64,000 nt of DNA from an uncultured Collinsella sp. (GTDB lineage: Bacteria; Actinomycetota; Coriobacteriia; Coriobacteriales; Coriobacteriaceae): assembly GCA_958415665.1 (NCBI GenBank), contig CATYZK010000002.1, positions 1-64,000 of the forward strand. The letters are read 5' to 3'. A program made the position numbers and the translations under genes. The stretch's first letter is position 1, and the number at the start of each line of letters is the position of its first letter. Under the pieces are notes generated by a model. That model was not told the origin of the DNA, ran no database searches, and worked only from the letters and a program-made list of their open reading frames with translations. Shown piece after piece: positions 42,507 through 51,938 of the stretch.

Positions 42507-44267
42507 GTGGCCGACCAGGACATCAAGATGCTCATCGAGCGCATTATGGCCGAGGCCCGGACCCATCAGTCCGCCCGCTTCTCAAACGAAATCTACGCAG
42601 ACGAGCCGATTCTCAAAACCGGCCGACAGATGCAGAATTTCCTCCCCGACCAGTACCGTAAAATGCGCGAGATATCGCGCTGGCAGGATGACCCCAAGGG
42701 CGGTGCGGGCCGCTGGCTTTCGGAAGCCGAGCTTTTTTACCGCCAGGGCCTGCTGATGGCCGACTTTGAGGACGACTGTCCCTACAACGGCACCTTTAAG
42801 TCGTACTTTCCCACCTACAACGCCATGAGCGACCGGCAACTGCGCGGCTACTTTACCTGGCGTGCCCAAGTGCGCCGCGGAACCGTCGAGGAAACGTCTA
42901 CGTCCTTTGCCTTTCTGTATCTCTATGAGCTGATCTGCGGCATTGGCGTAGATAATCCACTCGATGGTTTTAACAAGATCAAGGCTTTTTGGGATGTCTA
43001 TCGCGCCTTCGAGCCCGGCATCGACCGGTTTGCGCGCGTGTGGCTGCAAGATTACGCCGTGTTCCACGGGCTCGACCCCAAGCTGCTTCGCGACTCTAAA
43101 ACCGTCATGTTCGATAACGCCCTTATCGAACTGCGGCGCGCGGCACGAGACCTTGTACCGGCACAGGCACCGTCCGGCCAGACCCCTAAGCGTCGCAAAA
43201 CCTCCGAGCCCACGCTCCCCCTTCCGCCCGATGAGGTGCGCGAGGAGCGACTCATGGCCGCCATCAACGCCCTCTCCACGTACAACCTAAGTAGCTCGCG
43301 GCTCGACCACAGCCACCACCGCGATCTGCGCCACGTGGTGTGCGCTGTGTATGTCCGCATGGCGCGCTACTATGACACGCACCGAAAGACCGGCATCGTG
43401 GCGAGTTTATTTGGGGAGGAGACGGCAATGCCCTACACCATGTTTGCCTCGGCCGTATTCTTTGCGCCCGAGCGCCACGAGGACTGCGAATACCGTCTGG
43501 ACCCCATCCATATCTACCGTTGCCAAAACGGTTTTTGGGAATGCATGCGTATCCACGGTAGTAGGCAAAAGAGCAGCAAGCTCGGTGAAATGATGCGCGC
43601 CTGCGACCAACGCTTGCGCCTGGCGCTGGACCCCGCCCATCCCCTTAAGGAAGAAAAGGTCCCCAAATATCTGGCCAAGATTATCGATGACGAGATTGTG
43701 GCATGGCTTTCGTGGGACGCCGCACACCAGCCCGTCAAAATCGATATCGATTTGAGCCAGCTGGGGCACATTCGGAGCGCTGCCGCACAAACGCGCGAAG
43801 CGCTTTTGATCGACGAGGAACGCGAGGACGGCGCGTCCGCAGAAGCCGAGGCAGCGGACTCAGGGCAACCGGAAGCCGAGCCCGTAGCCGACGCGACGGT
43901 CGAGGCGGTCGCGGCGGCCGCAGGGCAGGACGAGTCCGACGAGCCGACCATATCCACCGAACAGTTTGGTGTCGTGGCACCGCTTCTCGCGCCGACGCCC
44001 GCGTTCGCAGCTGCTGCGCCCGCTGACGCCACGAACGAGCTCGCGCCCGCCGCAGACGCCTATCTCCGCGCGCTGCTCGAGCACAACGCAGTACAGGCGG
44101 AATCGGCGGTAGTGCAATCGAAGCAGAGCGAGGACATGCTCGTCGATACCATCAACGAGGCGCTCTTTGACCTGGTAGGAGACACCGTAATTGAATTTAG
44201 CGCGGCAGGGCCGCAGATTATCGAGGACTACGAAGCAGACGTGAGAGGATACCTAGACCATGAGTGA
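42507..44267 (+). CDS. TerB-N/TerB-C domain protein
   Basis: The 586-residue product has an N-terminal TerB-N domain (residues about 45-200: LFYRQGLLMADFEDDC, FPTYNAMSDRQLRGYFTWR, TSFAFLYLYELICGIGV), a middle region, an acidic Ala/Glu-rich linker (about 430-520), and a C-terminal TerB-C domain (DTINEALFDLVGDTVIEF). These domains are known from Ter-linked stress or phage-response loci, where they sit beside ATPases and helicases. It starts with GTG behind GAGGAGG. It overlaps the ATPase gene by 8 nt, so it is the first member of a three-gene operon. Its molecular activity is unknown; it has no enzyme motif and may be a scaffold. Confidence 0.85.
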   Translation: MADQDIKMLIERIMAEARTHQSARFSNEIYADEPILKTGRQMQNFLPDQYRKMREISRWQDDPKGGAGRWLSEAELFYRQGLLMADFEDDCPYNGTFKSYFPTYNAMSDRQLRGYFTWRAQVRRGTVEETSTSFAFLYLYELICGIGVDNPLDGFNKIKAFWDVYRAFEPGIDRFARVWLQDYAVFHGLDPKLLRDSKTVMFDNALIELRRAARDLVPAQAPSGQTPKRRKTSEPTLPLPPDEVREERLMAAINALSTYNLSSSRLDHSHHRDLRHVVCAVYVRMARYYDTHRKTGIVASLFGEETAMPYTMFASAVFFAPERHEDCEYRLDPIHIYRCQNGFWECMRIHGSRQKSSKLGEMMRACDQRLRLALDPAHPLKEEKVPKYLAKIIDDEIVAWLSWDAAHQPVKIDIDLSQLGHIRSAAAQTREALLIDEEREDGASAEAEAADSGQPEAEPVADATVEAVAAAAGQDESDEPTISTEQFGVVAPLLAPTPAFAAAAPADATNELAPAADAYLRALLEHNAVQAESAVVQSKQSEDMLVDTINEALFDLVGDTVIEFSAAGPQIIEDYEADVRGYLDHE

Positions 44268-45564
44268 TACCGCATCCGCAGCACCTCGCGTGCCCAAGCG
44301 CGTCGCTGCCGTCATTCTCAACTCGCTCAAGGGCGGCGTGGTCCCGCGCATCGGCCTTCCTTACATCACCGTAGGGCGCGAGGTCGAGATCCGCGCCCTG
44401 CTCACCGATCTGAGTCTCATCGCCGACGGTGGCGCGAGCTTCCGCTTTCTGGTCGGTCGTTACGGCGCCGGCAAGAGCTTTTTGCTCCAGACCATCCGCA
44501 CGCACGCCATGGGCGAGGGATTCGTCGTCGCTGATGCCGACCTGTCGCCCGAGCGCCGCCTGCAGGGCGGTCAGGGACAGGGCCTTGCCACCTACCGCGA
44601 GCTCATCCGCAATATATCGACCAAGACGCGCCCCGAGGGCGGCGCGCTCAATCTTATCCTGGATCGCTGGGTCGCCTCGTGCGCCGATGCCGATGAGTCG
44701 GCCGTCAATGCCCAACTCGCTCCGCTGGAGGAAATGGTTCACGGCTTTGACTTCACCCGTATGCTCCGCCGCTATCGCACGGCCGTCGCAGAGGGAGACG
44801 AAGAGGGCATGAGCCGCGTGACCAAATGGATTCGCGGCGAGTACCGTACCAAGAGCGAGGCGCGCGCCGAGCTGGGCTCCTCGACCATCATCAGCGACGA
44901 CGACTGGTACGACTACGTCAAGCTCATCGCGCGCTTTTTGGTCTGCAGCGGCTACAAGGGCATGCTGGCGCTCATCGACGAGCTTGTGAATCTGTACAAG
45001 ATTCCCAACGCCATCACACGCCAATACAACTACGAGAAGATCCTGACCATGTACAACGACACGCTGCAGGGCAAGGCACAGTACCTGGGCATGATCATGG
45101 GCGGCACGCCGACCTCTATCGAGGACCGCCGCCGCGGCGTCTTTTCCTACGAGGCCCTTCGGAGCCGTCTCGCCCAAGGCCGTTTTGCGCGTGATGATCT
45201 CAAAGACATGCTCGCGCCCATCATTCGCCTGCAGCCGCTCACCTACGAGGAGTTGCTGGTGCTCATCGAAAAGCTCATGCAGATCCATGCCGGCTACTTT
45301 GGCTGGACGCCCACGCTTACCGAGAACGACTTGGTGGATTTCCTCAAGATTGAGTTTGGCCGCGTGGGAGCCGACACACACCTGACGCCCCGTGAGGTCA
45401 TTCGCGACTTTATCGAGCTGCTCGACATCCTGTGTCAGAACCCCGATGCCAACGTGGCCGAGCTGCTACAAAGCGTTGGCGGCGATGCCCTGACACCGGC
45501 AGCCGCAACAAACGACACCGGCACCGCAGGCGACGACCGCAACTTCGCCGAATTCACCATCTAA
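44260..45564 (+). CDS. BrxD-type P-loop ATPase (DUF2791)
   Basis: This is a 434-residue ATPase of the BREX-associated ATP-binding family. Walker A is GRYGAGKS at residues 66-73, followed by FLLQTIR. Walker B is LALIDELVNL near residue 240, preceded by ARFLVCSGYKGM. The start IGLPYITVGREVE and the end EVIRDFIELL are typical of BrxD/DUF2791 proteins. In BREX, BrxD works with the helicase BrxHI; here it is between a TerB-N protein and a helicase, and no methylase or phosphatase (PglX, PglZ) is present. It overlaps the preceding gene, and the helicase follows after 114 nt. Confidence 0.87.
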   Translation: MSDTASAAPRVPKRVAAVILNSLKGGVVPRIGLPYITVGREVEIRALLTDLSLIADGGASFRFLVGRYGAGKSFLLQTIRTHAMGEGFVVADADLSPERRLQGGQGQGLATYRELIRNISTKTRPEGGALNLILDRWVASCADADESAVNAQLAPLEEMVHGFDFTRMLRRYRTAVAEGDEEGMSRVTKWIRGEYRTKSEARAELGSSTIISDDDWYDYVKLIARFLVCSGYKGMLALIDELVNLYKIPNAITRQYNYEKILTMYNDTLQGKAQYLGMIMGGTPTSIEDRRRGVFSYEALRSRLAQGRFARDDLKDMLAPIIRLQPLTYEELLVLIEKLMQIHAGYFGWTPTLTENDLVDFLKIEFGRVGADTHLTPREVIRDFIELLDILCQNPDANVAELLQSVGGDALTPAAATNDTGTAGDDRNFAEFTI

Positions 45565-45678
45565 CCTACCAAAAAGGAACAGGTTTATTTTGGCAGGTTT
45601 TATCTGGGCAAACGCCGATGTTGCAAAGCGACAGCGCATATCCCGTCGCTTCTGAACGCTCATTTTGAGAGGAGGCCC

Positions 45679-48123
45679 ATGAACGCCTTTGACCGATATG
45701 CTCCGTTTATCCAGGATTTCATCTACTCCCACGATTGGGAGAGCTTGCGCTCTATCCAGGTTGCGGCGGCAGATGCCATCTTCAACACACAGGACAATGT
45801 GCTCCTGACGGCATCCACGGCTTCCGGCAAAACCGAGGCAGCCTTCTTTCCCATCTTGACCGAGTTTTGGGAAAACCCGCCCGCAAGCGTGGGCGCCCTC
45901 TACATTGGCCCCCTCAAGGCGCTCATCAACGACCAATTCGTCCGCCTCAACGACCTGTGCGAAGAAGCCGATATCCCCGTCTGGCACTGGCATGGCGATG
46001 TCTCGCAATCACACAAGGCCAAACTCATCAAAAAACCGAGCGGTATCTTGCAGATTACGCCCGAATCACTCGAGGCACTCCTGATCCACAAGCACATGGC
46101 AATCCCGCGTATGTTCTGCGACCTGCGCTATGTGGTCATCGACGAGGTCCACTCGCTCATGCGCGGTGACCGCGGCGGGCAGACACTCTGCCTTATCGAA
46201 CGCCTCTCGCGCATGGCAGGCGTGCGACCCCGCCGCATTGGCCTTTCGGCCACCATCGGGGACCCGGAACGCACGGGTGCCTTCCTGTCGCAGGGGACGG
46301 GACGCGACTGCGTCATCCCCCGCTTTGAGGAACCGCGCCGCGTGTGGCGTATCTCCATGGAGCACTTCTACAACTCGGGTCCCCAGGCGCAGCAGCGAGG
46401 ATTCACGAGCACAGGTCCGCAGGAAGCTGAGGTGCTCGCTTGCGAGCGCATTGAGGCGGCGGCGCCCGCGGCGCTGCCCGCATCCGGACAAGACATGTGC
46501 CACAGCGGACAGCTTGCACAGGAAGAACGCCGTCAACGTCGCGAGCAGGCGCGGGGCAAGGCCGCTCCCAAAGACCGTCGCACTTCCTCGGCCCCCGAGG
46601 GCGAAGTCGACATCCCACGAGCGACCGAGCAGGCGCTTCTCAACCCCACCGACACGGCGCCCGACAACGCCGACCCCGGTATGGGCTATATCTTTGAGCA
46701 TACGCGCGGCCGCAAGTGCCTGGTCTTTGCCAACTCGCGCGAGGAGGCAGAGGCCGTGTGCTCCATGCTGCGCAGCTACTGTGAGAACCGGCACGAGCCC
46801 GACCGCTTCCTGATCCACCACGGCAACCTCTCGGCATCGCTGCGCGAGACCGCCGAGGAGCTCATGCGCGACGAGGAACAGGCACAGACAACCGTCACCA
46901 CCTCAACGCTGGAGCTCGGTATTGATATCGGCCGTCTGGAGCGCGCGTTTCAGATCGACGCACCGTTTACCGTCAGCTCCTTTTTGCAGCGCATGGGGCG
47001 TACGGGCCGCCGCGATCTTCCGCCCGAGATGTGGTTTGTCATGCGCGAGGAAGAGCCCGAGCCGCGCACGATGATGCCCGAGACCATTCCCTGGAAGCTT
47101 CTACAGGGTATCGCGCTCGTACAGCTTTATCGCGAGGAAAAGTGGGTCGAGCCGCCCGAGCTCGATCGACTCCCCTACAGCTTGCTCTATCACCAGACCA
47201 TGTCGACGCTCGCCAGCACCGGCGAGCTCACACCGGCCGAACTTGCCCAGCGCGTGCTCACGCTCAGCTATTTCCACCGTGTCTCGGCCGACGACTACCG
47301 TGTGCTGCTACGCCACCTCATCAAAATCGACCATATCCAGGTCACCGAGGGCGGCGGGCTCATCGTGGGCCTCGCGGGCGAGCGCATCATCAACAACTTT
47401 AAGTTCTACGCCGTGTTCCAGGAGAACGAGGAGTTTACCGTTCGTAGCGAATCGGCCGAGCTGGGCACGATCGTCAATCCGCCACCACCTGGCGAACGCA
47501 TCGCCATCGCAGGCCATTGCTGGATCGTCGAGGAAGTGGACTGGAAGCGTCGCACCGTCTTTGCCACGCAGGTCAAGGGCCGTGTGCCGGCATACTTTGG
47601 CGACTGTCCTGGAGACATCAATACGCATGTGCTCGAGCGCATGCGCCAAGCGCTCAACGAGCATGCGGCATATCCGTACCTCATGGGTAACGCACGAGCA
47701 CGCCTTGCGCAGGCTCGTCATACCGCTGAGATTTCGGGCGCGGGAACTAAGCCACTCGTTAACCTAGGCGGTGACACCTGGGTGCTCTTCCCGTGGCTGG
47801 GCAGCTATGCCTTCTTGGCGCTCGAACGCATGCTCAAGATTAAATGCGCCGCAGAGCTGGGCCTTCGAGGGCTCGATCCGTCACGCCCGTACTTTATGCA
47901 GTTTAAGATGAAGGCCGACGAGGAGACGTTCTTTGAGGTGCTCGCCGCCGAGGCCGAGAAGGACTTCGATCCCATCGAGCTCGTCTATCCTGGCGAGGTG
48001 CCTTACTTCGATCGTTACGACGAATTCGTTCCCGAGGAACTCGTGCGCAAAGGCTTTGCCGAAGGCGTTCTCGACATCGAAGGCATGAAGCAACGCGTCC
48101 TCGGCTGGCGCGACCACGCCTAA
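45679..48123 (+). CDS. Superfamily 2 DEVH helicase (Lhr/BrxHI-like)
   Basis: This is an 814-residue ATP-dependent helicase. Motifs in order: the Q-like SLRSIQVAA, Walker A TASTASGKTEAAF (45-57), GPLKALINDQF, the DEVH box in VVIDEVHSLMRG near residue 155, SATIGDPE, then FANSREEAEAV, TLELGIDIG and motif VI QRMGRTGRRD near 437. A charged insertion of about 100 residues separates the two helicase lobes. The C-terminal 350 residues resemble the winged-helix extension of Lhr-type helicases. GAGAGGAGG precedes the ATG. It completes the TerB-N and BrxD-type gene set and probably remodels DNA or RNA together with that ATPase. Confidence 0.88.
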   Translation: MNAFDRYAPFIQDFIYSHDWESLRSIQVAAADAIFNTQDNVLLTASTASGKTEAAFFPILTEFWENPPASVGALYIGPLKALINDQFVRLNDLCEEADIPVWHWHGDVSQSHKAKLIKKPSGILQITPESLEALLIHKHMAIPRMFCDLRYVVIDEVHSLMRGDRGGQTLCLIERLSRMAGVRPRRIGLSATIGDPERTGAFLSQGTGRDCVIPRFEEPRRVWRISMEHFYNSGPQAQQRGFTSTGPQEAEVLACERIEAAAPAALPASGQDMCHSGQLAQEERRQRREQARGKAAPKDRRTSSAPEGEVDIPRATEQALLNPTDTAPDNADPGMGYIFEHTRGRKCLVFANSREEAEAVCSMLRSYCENRHEPDRFLIHHGNLSASLRETAEELMRDEEQAQTTVTTSTLELGIDIGRLERAFQIDAPFTVSSFLQRMGRTGRRDLPPEMWFVMREEEPEPRTMMPETIPWKLLQGIALVQLYREEKWVEPPELDRLPYSLLYHQTMSTLASTGELTPAELAQRVLTLSYFHRVSADDYRVLLRHLIKIDHIQVTEGGGLIVGLAGERIINNFKFYAVFQENEEFTVRSESAELGTIVNPPPPGERIAIAGHCWIVEEVDWKRRTVFATQVKGRVPAYFGDCPGDINTHVLERMRQALNEHAAYPYLMGNARARLAQARHTAEISGAGTKPLVNLGGDTWVLFPWLGSYAFLALERMLKIKCAAELGLRGLDPSRPYFMQFKMKADEETFFEVLAAEAEKDFDPIELVYPGEVPYFDRYDEFVPEELVRKGFAEGVLDIEGMKQRVLGWRDHA

Positions 48124-48154
48124 GACCAGTCTTTTTGGGACGGGGCTCAATGAG

Positions 48155-49030
48155 CTAGTCGTGGAGCGGAATGCCGAGAAAGTCGATGTCGAAGGGCACG
48201 GCTTCGGTGAAGGTGTAGTCACCGTCGCTGGCGATGAGCAGATAGTTCTCCTCACCGCCAAACTCTGTATCGCCACAGGGAATCACCCAAGCGTGGTCGA
48301 ACACCTCGAGCGCCGTGGCGGCACAATCGCGCAGGAACGTGACATCACTTCCCTCGTTCGCGCTCACGATGTTGGCAACGTAAATGCCACCAGTATTCAA
48401 GCTGCCCCGCACCAAACGGAGTGCCTCAACGGTCGCCAGCTCACGCACGGGCTCGGCGCCGCCAAAGCAATCGCTCACAACCACGTCGTAGCGACGATGC
48501 CCAACGCTTGTCACGCCCAGGTACGAGCGCGCCTCGGCGGTAATCACCCGTAAGCGATCGCCTACCGTGCGCTCCAGCTCCTCCAAGTAGAACCAGCGAC
48601 GCGCCAGACGCGTAATTTCGGCATCGTACTCAATGACATCCATGCGCAGGCCCTCATGCGACATCAGCGCATACTTGGGATAGGCAAACCCGCCCCCGCC
48701 CAGCATAAGCATGCGGTCGATACCATGCCCGCAAGCATCACGCATTGCATCCTCGGCCTCAAACACATCGTCAAATGCGCGATAGTACGCAAAGACCGGC
48801 TCCGCCCAACGATCGCCAACATAGCTCGCGCTTTGGTAGACGCCGCCCTGTACGAGCACACGGACCTCGTCACCGCTCTCGTCGTGCAAGCGTTTCACAC
48901 GCGCCAACCCATTGCGGGTTCGCGCAACCTGCAGACAGGCAGCACGAACAGCGACGGCAGCAGCACCCAGCGCCGCAGCTCCCAGGGCAACGCCGGCAAC
49001 AACACCAGCTGAAACACTCGGCTTGTTCAT
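48155..49030 (-). CDS. Spermidine synthase-like methyltransferase-fold protein
   Basis: The 291-residue product has an N-terminal hydrophobic segment (residues 8-30, rich in Ala, Gly and Val), then a Rossmann fold with spermidine-synthase-like pattern: MLMLGGGGFAYPKYAL, VIEYDAEITRLARRWF, YDVVVSDCFGG. True spermidine synthases carry an Asp-rich DGGGG motif; here MLMLGGGGFA lacks that Asp, so aminopropyl transfer is doubtful. It may be a membrane-tethered methyltransferase or relative. It starts immediately after the elp3 stop (TAG then ATG), so the two are co-translated. Confidence 0.75.
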   Translation of the reverse strand: MNKPSVSAGVVAGVALGAAALGAAAVAVRAACLQVARTRNGLARVKRLHDESGDEVRVLVQGGVYQSASYVGDRWAEPVFAYYRAFDDVFEAEDAMRDACGHGIDRMLMLGGGGFAYPKYALMSHEGLRMDVIEYDAEITRLARRWFYLEELERTVGDRLRVITAEARSYLGVTSVGHRRYDVVVSDCFGGAEPVRELATVEALRLVRGSLNTGGIYVANIVSANEGSDVTFLRDCAATALEVFDHAWVIPCGDTEFGGEENYLLIASDGDYTFTEAVPFDIDFLGIPLHD

Positions 49031-50935
49031 CTAGAGCTCCTTTTGCAGATATAGGCCATGGTCGTAAAAACCAAGGTGGCGATAGTACTCACGCGTGCCA
49101 ATCGCGCTGATCACATTGATGTGTGTATATCCCGCATCCCGAGCAATCTGGCACGCACGCTCAACGAGCAAGCGCCCCAGACCGTGATGCTGAGCCGCCT
49201 GACCCTGATCGCCCACGCGCGCCGCCATACCATACACGTGCACCTCACGAATCATCGCTTCGTCCGGCAACGTCGGCAGCTCGTCCGCATGCGCGGTAAC
49301 AAACGCGCGATCGGGCAGCGACAGGCGCAAAAAGCCGGCGATCTTGCCCTCGGGCGTCACCCACTGCAAAAAACGTTCGCTCGTCACCGGCATCTCGTAA
49401 GCGACCTCATCAAGAGAGAGTTCATCCAAATCGGCGCCCGCGGTACTGATCTCGCGATAGCGAATCTCACGCACCTTTGCGCCCTCGCCGCGAGCTGCCA
49501 AGCGATTCTCGACGAGCTGACGCAGGTTAGGCTTCTTATTGCCCACCATAATGTCATCGGAGCTAAAGTCGCGAATCATACGGCTGATACGACAGAACGC
49601 CGGCGTCACCACGATGTCGTCGGCCAGCACATCGAGCAGCTCCTCCTCAGTATAGGGACGCCACTCGCCGCGCTCATAACAGCCCACCAGACGTGAGCCC
49701 TCGATAAGCGCGCACGGGTAGACCTTGACCTCGTCGGGCATAAAGGCGCCCTCGGTCATAAAACGCTCGTAGTCGCGTTTGTCCCCCTCGGGCGTAGCGC
49801 CCAGCAAGTTGAGCATAAAATGCGCGTGGATCTTAAAGCCAAACAGTCTTGCAAGCGAAAACGCACGCTCAATCTGAGCCACCGTAATGCGACGCTCGTT
49901 AATGTCGAGCAGGTGCTGGTCGAGGCTCTGAATACCCATCTGGATCTTGGTGCAGCCCAGGCGGCGAATGAGCGTGAGCGCTTGCGGCGTCACAGCATCG
50001 GGGCGGGTCTCGATAACGAGCCCCACCACGCGATGCTTCGCCGTCTCGTTAATGCGCTGCTGACGTTCGAGCTCCTCCATCGAAGCCGTCTGCCACTCGG
50101 CAACCTCGCCCCACGGCGTACCAGGGCCGTACAGCCGACGCACCGCACGGTTGTAGCCGCCCACGGCGGCATCCACACGCTCCTGCTCGTCGGCAACGCC
50201 GGCAGTAAGCTCGGCCTCGCCTGTCGCAATGCCGGCGGCCCGATAGCGCTCGCGACGCTCCGCCACTACCGGCGGCAGCGCATCGGCGGGAGCGTCATTG
50301 AGCAGGCGCCCCGCCTCGGCGCGGCTAATACCCGGACGCGCCAGCATGGGATTGGCCGCCACGCCGGCCACGGCATCGTCATTGAGCGCGCGGAAGAGCT
50401 CCGACATAAACCAGGTCTGATAGCCTTCCGGATAATCGCTCCAGGTGCCGCCGAGCACGATGAGCTCGATCTTATCGGTCGCATGCCCCATCTGCGAAAG
50501 CGCCGTCAGACGGGCACTCACCTGCAGATACGGATCGAAGCAGTTTTGCTCTGCACGGGCGCACGCCGGCTCAGCGTGCAGATAACTCTTGGGCATGCGC
50601 AGGTCGTTGGGACAAAACAGGCAATCGCCCGAGCACGGCCACGGCTTGGTAATAACGGTAATGGTCGCCACACCCGAAGCCGTGCGGCGCGGCTTCATGC
50701 GCAGCGCCTGCAGCAGTTGACGCTCCAACTCGGCATCGACATTCCACTCAGCCCAACGAGCCGGCTCTTCGCGCTTCACCCGTTGGTAAAACGGCAGCAG
50801 ACGGCGCTTGGCCAGGTCGCGCTTATCGGCGCCCTCGCGGCGCGCCTCGGCATGTATCAGTTTGACGAGCGCCTTGTCATCCACGGTCTCGCCGCGACGC
50901 AGGGCCTCGAGTATGTTCAAGATAATCTGTTCCAT
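49031..50935 (-). CDS. Elp3-family radical SAM tRNA acetyltransferase
   Basis: Elp3 adds a carboxymethyl group to U34 of tRNA using acetyl-CoA and a radical SAM cluster. The 634-residue product has the cluster Cys at 101, 105 and 108 (CSGDCLFC), preceded by TKPWP as in other Elp3 proteins. PNDLRMPKSYLHAEPA and VIETRPDAVTPQAL follow, then a C-terminal GNAT domain (about 540-634, GLGRLLVERACQIARDAGY). All parts look intact. Elp3 is standard in archaea and eukaryotes and scattered in anaerobic bacteria. GGGGG lies unusually close to the ATG, so the exact start is uncertain. Confidence 0.9.
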   Translation of the reverse strand: MEQIILNILEALRRGETVDDKALVKLIHAEARREGADKRDLAKRRLLPFYQRVKREEPARWAEWNVDAELERQLLQALRMKPRRTASGVATITVITKPWPCSGDCLFCPNDLRMPKSYLHAEPACARAEQNCFDPYLQVSARLTALSQMGHATDKIELIVLGGTWSDYPEGYQTWFMSELFRALNDDAVAGVAANPMLARPGISRAEAGRLLNDAPADALPPVVAERRERYRAAGIATGEAELTAGVADEQERVDAAVGGYNRAVRRLYGPGTPWGEVAEWQTASMEELERQQRINETAKHRVVGLVIETRPDAVTPQALTLIRRLGCTKIQMGIQSLDQHLLDINERRITVAQIERAFSLARLFGFKIHAHFMLNLLGATPEGDKRDYERFMTEGAFMPDEVKVYPCALIEGSRLVGCYERGEWRPYTEEELLDVLADDIVVTPAFCRISRMIRDFSSDDIMVGNKKPNLRQLVENRLAARGEGAKVREIRYREISTAGADLDELSLDEVAYEMPVTSERFLQWVTPEGKIAGFLRLSLPDRAFVTAHADELPTLPDEAMIREVHVYGMAARVGDQGQAAQHHGLGRLLVERACQIARDAGYTHINVISAIGTREYYRHLGFYDHGLYLQKEL

Positions 50936-51038
50936 GCCCCCATTGTAAAGGCAAAGGCGCCGGAGCCCATCACGGCTCCGGCGCCTCCATCAAAGAGCAT
51001 TCTCAAGCATCTACGTTTGCGGACTCAGCCCGCCGCCA

Positions 51039-51938
51039 TCATTCCGGATCAAACGACATGTCGCCCGAACCAACCTCAAATTGATACGTAGCAGACTTGT
51101 CACCGTTATCGAATTCAAGATTCAAAATAGTCTCGCCATCGTAGCCAAGCGGGAGGAAATCGCTCTCGAAGTCGCCGCTGCCCAAGGTGAGGCTCGCTTT
51201 AAAGCCCGTCGAGTTCGGAACCGTCATCTCCACATCGCCCGAGCCCACGCTCACGTCCATCGACTTCGCGGGAGCCTGGTAGAGCTCGAACGTCACATCG
51301 CCCGAACCGACCTCGGCATTCAGGGTGTCGGTCACGGTGCCCGTAAACTCGACGTCTCCCGAGTCCAACGTCAGATTGAGGTCGTGGCACGCAATGCCCG
51401 CGACCGTCAGATCACCCGATCCTACATTCGCTGTAATGCCCACCATGTTATCGGCAACTTTGCGCGGCAGTTCGACGGTAACCGTGCGGTCAATGGCTCG
51501 CTCGTCATCGCAATCGAACTGGCGAAGCTTGAGCGTAGAACCCTTAACCTCGGCCAGATTCTGGGTTGCCGCATCGAAAGCAGCTACTCCTTTTGCGACG
51601 CGGCCACTCTCGATGACACGTACCGGCCCGTCGGAAACGCATTTGATCTCAACCGCACCCGACGTCACATCCAAGTCAAGGGATGTGAACGCGTCGGCAT
51701 CAAACGTTTCCTTCGAAAGCTGTTGAGGCCGAGCGGAATAGTTACCGCTATTCAAGGAATCGTCCTCGTCAACCGCATCGTTCATACCAGACAAGCCGGA
51801 TACAACATCGTCGAGATCCCACGGACCATCAAAATGAATCAATGTCCGCGAAATGCCAAAGACAAGTCCGATGATAAGCACGAAGGCTCCGATGCCAACG
51901 ACCAGGCGTACCTTCGATTCATGCGAGAGCTTCATCAT
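51039..51938 (-). CDS. DUF4097-type membrane-anchored beta-repeat protein
   Basis: A single hydrophobic segment at residues 12-30 (VVGIGAFVLIIGLVFGI) anchors an extracytoplasmic beta-helix-like domain. That domain contains short repeats with the recurring VGSGDVT or LGSGDFE turn, at least six times from about residue 165 to the end. This is the DUF4097 pattern. Such proteins often sit beside a membrane-bound regulator, as here: the gene overlaps the XRE regulator by 4 nt (ATGA). A role in envelope stress or cell-wall sensing is inferred from that pairing. Confidence 0.85.
   Translation of the reverse strand: MMKLSHESKVRLVVGIGAFVLIIGLVFGISRTLIHFDGPWDLDDVVSGLSGMNDAVDEDDSLNSGNYSARPQQLSKETFDADAFTSLDLDVTSGAVEIKCVSDGPVRVIESGRVAKGVAAFDAATQNLAEVKGSTLKLRQFDCDDERAIDRTVTVELPRKVADNMVGITANVGSGDLTVAGIACHDLNLTLDSGDVEFTGTVTDTLNAEVGSGDVTFELYQAPAKSMDVSVGSGDVEMTVPNSTGFKASLTLGSGDFESDFLPLGYDGETILNLEFDNGDKSATYQFEVGSGDMSFDPE

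Noticed and set aside
44260..48123. A complete BREX system
   Set aside because: Only BrxD-like and BrxHI-like genes are present. There is no PglX methylase, PglZ phosphatase, BrxC or BrxL in the flanking sequence.
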